This document shows positions 5,490-5,727 of a DNA stretch of 5,727 nt, piece by piece. Numbering within the stretch: the stretch's first letter is position 1; the number at the start of each line of letters is the position of its first letter. Origin of the DNA: Gammaproteobacteria bacterium (GTDB lineage: Bacteria > Pseudomonadota > Gammaproteobacteria > Ga0077536); the NCBI GenBank assembly GCA_030639105.1, contig DAOWDI010000020.1:1-5727 (forward strand). Direction: 5' to 3'. A model generated the notes under the pieces. The model was not told where the DNA came from. It made no database searches and saw nothing but the letters and a program-made list of their open reading frames with translations. The translations under genes and the position numbers were made by a program.

Positions 5490-5517
5490 AGGTCATCGCA
5501 CAATCTCCTTTTGACCT
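5490..5517. repeat. Inverted repeat downstream of the oxidoreductase gene
   Basis: AGGTCA (5490-5495) and TGACCT (5512-5517), 16 bases apart. TTTGACC at 5510-5516 can also pair with GGTCAAA at 5608-5613 ahead of the transposase. No T tract follows, so it is not a clear terminator. The rest of 5460-5639 holds no gene I can support. Confidence 0.3.
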
Positions 5518-5588
5518 ATTAGACCACGTGACAATGTTGCGCAGACCGGTTGAGACCGCCACTGTTTTCGGGGAGGTTGCTTATCGAA

Positions 5589-5632
5589 TAATAGCAGTAA
5601 TAGCAGGGTCAAATCTATTGATAATAGAATAG
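5589..5632. repeat. AATAG-type short repeats ahead of the transposase
   Basis: AATAGCAG occurs twice in tandem with a 9-base period (5590-5597, 5599-5606), followed by GGGTCAAATC (5607-5616), then AATAG twice more (5623-5627, 5628-5632). The patch is far more AT-rich than the flanking genes. It lies directly upstream of the RAYT frame, where REP or end sequences of such elements are expected. Confidence 0.4.
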
Positions 5633-5639
5633 AAACAGA

Positions 5640-5727
5640 TTGGCCTTAGTCGCTATATCGCGTTCTTTACGGATCGAATACGAAGATGCCTTCTACCACG
5701 TGATGAACCATGGCCGGGGGCGTCAGA
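5640..5727 (+). CDS. REP-associated tyrosine transposase (RAYT, IS200-like Y1 family), N-terminal part (runs off right edge)
   Basis: The frame reads ISRSLRIEYEDAFYHVMNHG then RGRQ before the window ends. This is the hallmark N-terminus of RAYT proteins, normally M-[A/S]-R-P-L-R-I-E-Y..A.YHVMNRG. RAYTs are single-domain Y1 transposase relatives that process REP hairpins and are usually domesticated single-copy genes. The catalytic HUH motif and tyrosine would lie beyond the edge. The family's first Met aligns with ATA at 5655-5657, not ATG. The nearest accepted start in frame is TTG at 5640, with only a poor purine stretch (AGAATAGAAACAG) before it; an in-frame TAG at 5625-5627 closes the frame upstream. 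I list 5640 as the possible start, but the gene may have lost its initiator or use ATA. The family call from 24 residues is good; intactness cannot be judged. Confidence 0.75.
   Translation, partial: MALVAISRSLRIEYEDAFYHVMNHGRGRQ

Overview
The window looks like a stretch of a GC-rich proteobacterial chromosome, most likely a gammaproteobacterium. This rests on recognised protein families (a PolX-type polymerase, an HPF/RaiA short form, a DUF6763-like protein, a REP-associated tyrosine transposase start), not on any rRNA or marker gene. Both ends of the window cut through a gene.

Positions 1-3541 carry five genes, all on the minus strand. In transcription order they are: a DUF72/YecE-family TIM-barrel protein (3541-2771); polX, a family X DNA polymerase with a PHP nuclease domain (2784-1057), overlapping the DUF72 gene by 14 bases; a DUF6763-like acidic protein (945-568) that appears broken, with an AUA where the start should be and an in-frame TGA at codon 21; a 68-residue unknown protein with a strong ribosome binding site (549-343); and the first 69 residues of an HPF/RaiA ribosome-associated protein (208-1, running off the left edge). 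DUF72 and polX form an obvious two-gene operon. The DUF6763-like gene and the 68-residue gene form a second unit behind their own candidate promoter near 970-999. The theme is plausibly DNA repair and stress or stationary-phase survival, but that is inference.

Positions 3542-4340 contain no intact gene. They hold a decayed minus-strand gene remnant (about 4208-3791, with one internal stop and one frameshift), followed on the same strand by a convincing rho-independent terminator (3756-3732) set in a cluster of mutually exclusive hairpins.

Positions 4341-5459 carry one intact plus-strand gene, a Gfo/Idh/MocA-family NAD(P)-dependent oxidoreductase, preceded by a perfect TATAAT box and a GC-rich dyad. 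After about 180 bases without a gene, the right edge enters the start of a REP-associated tyrosine transposase (RAYT). There too, an ATA stands where the family normally has its initiating ATG.

No clearly new multi-gene system is visible. The points most worth a second look are the disrupted DUF6763-like gene, the two AUA-for-AUG positions, the terminator/hairpin cluster, and the decayed unidentified gene.
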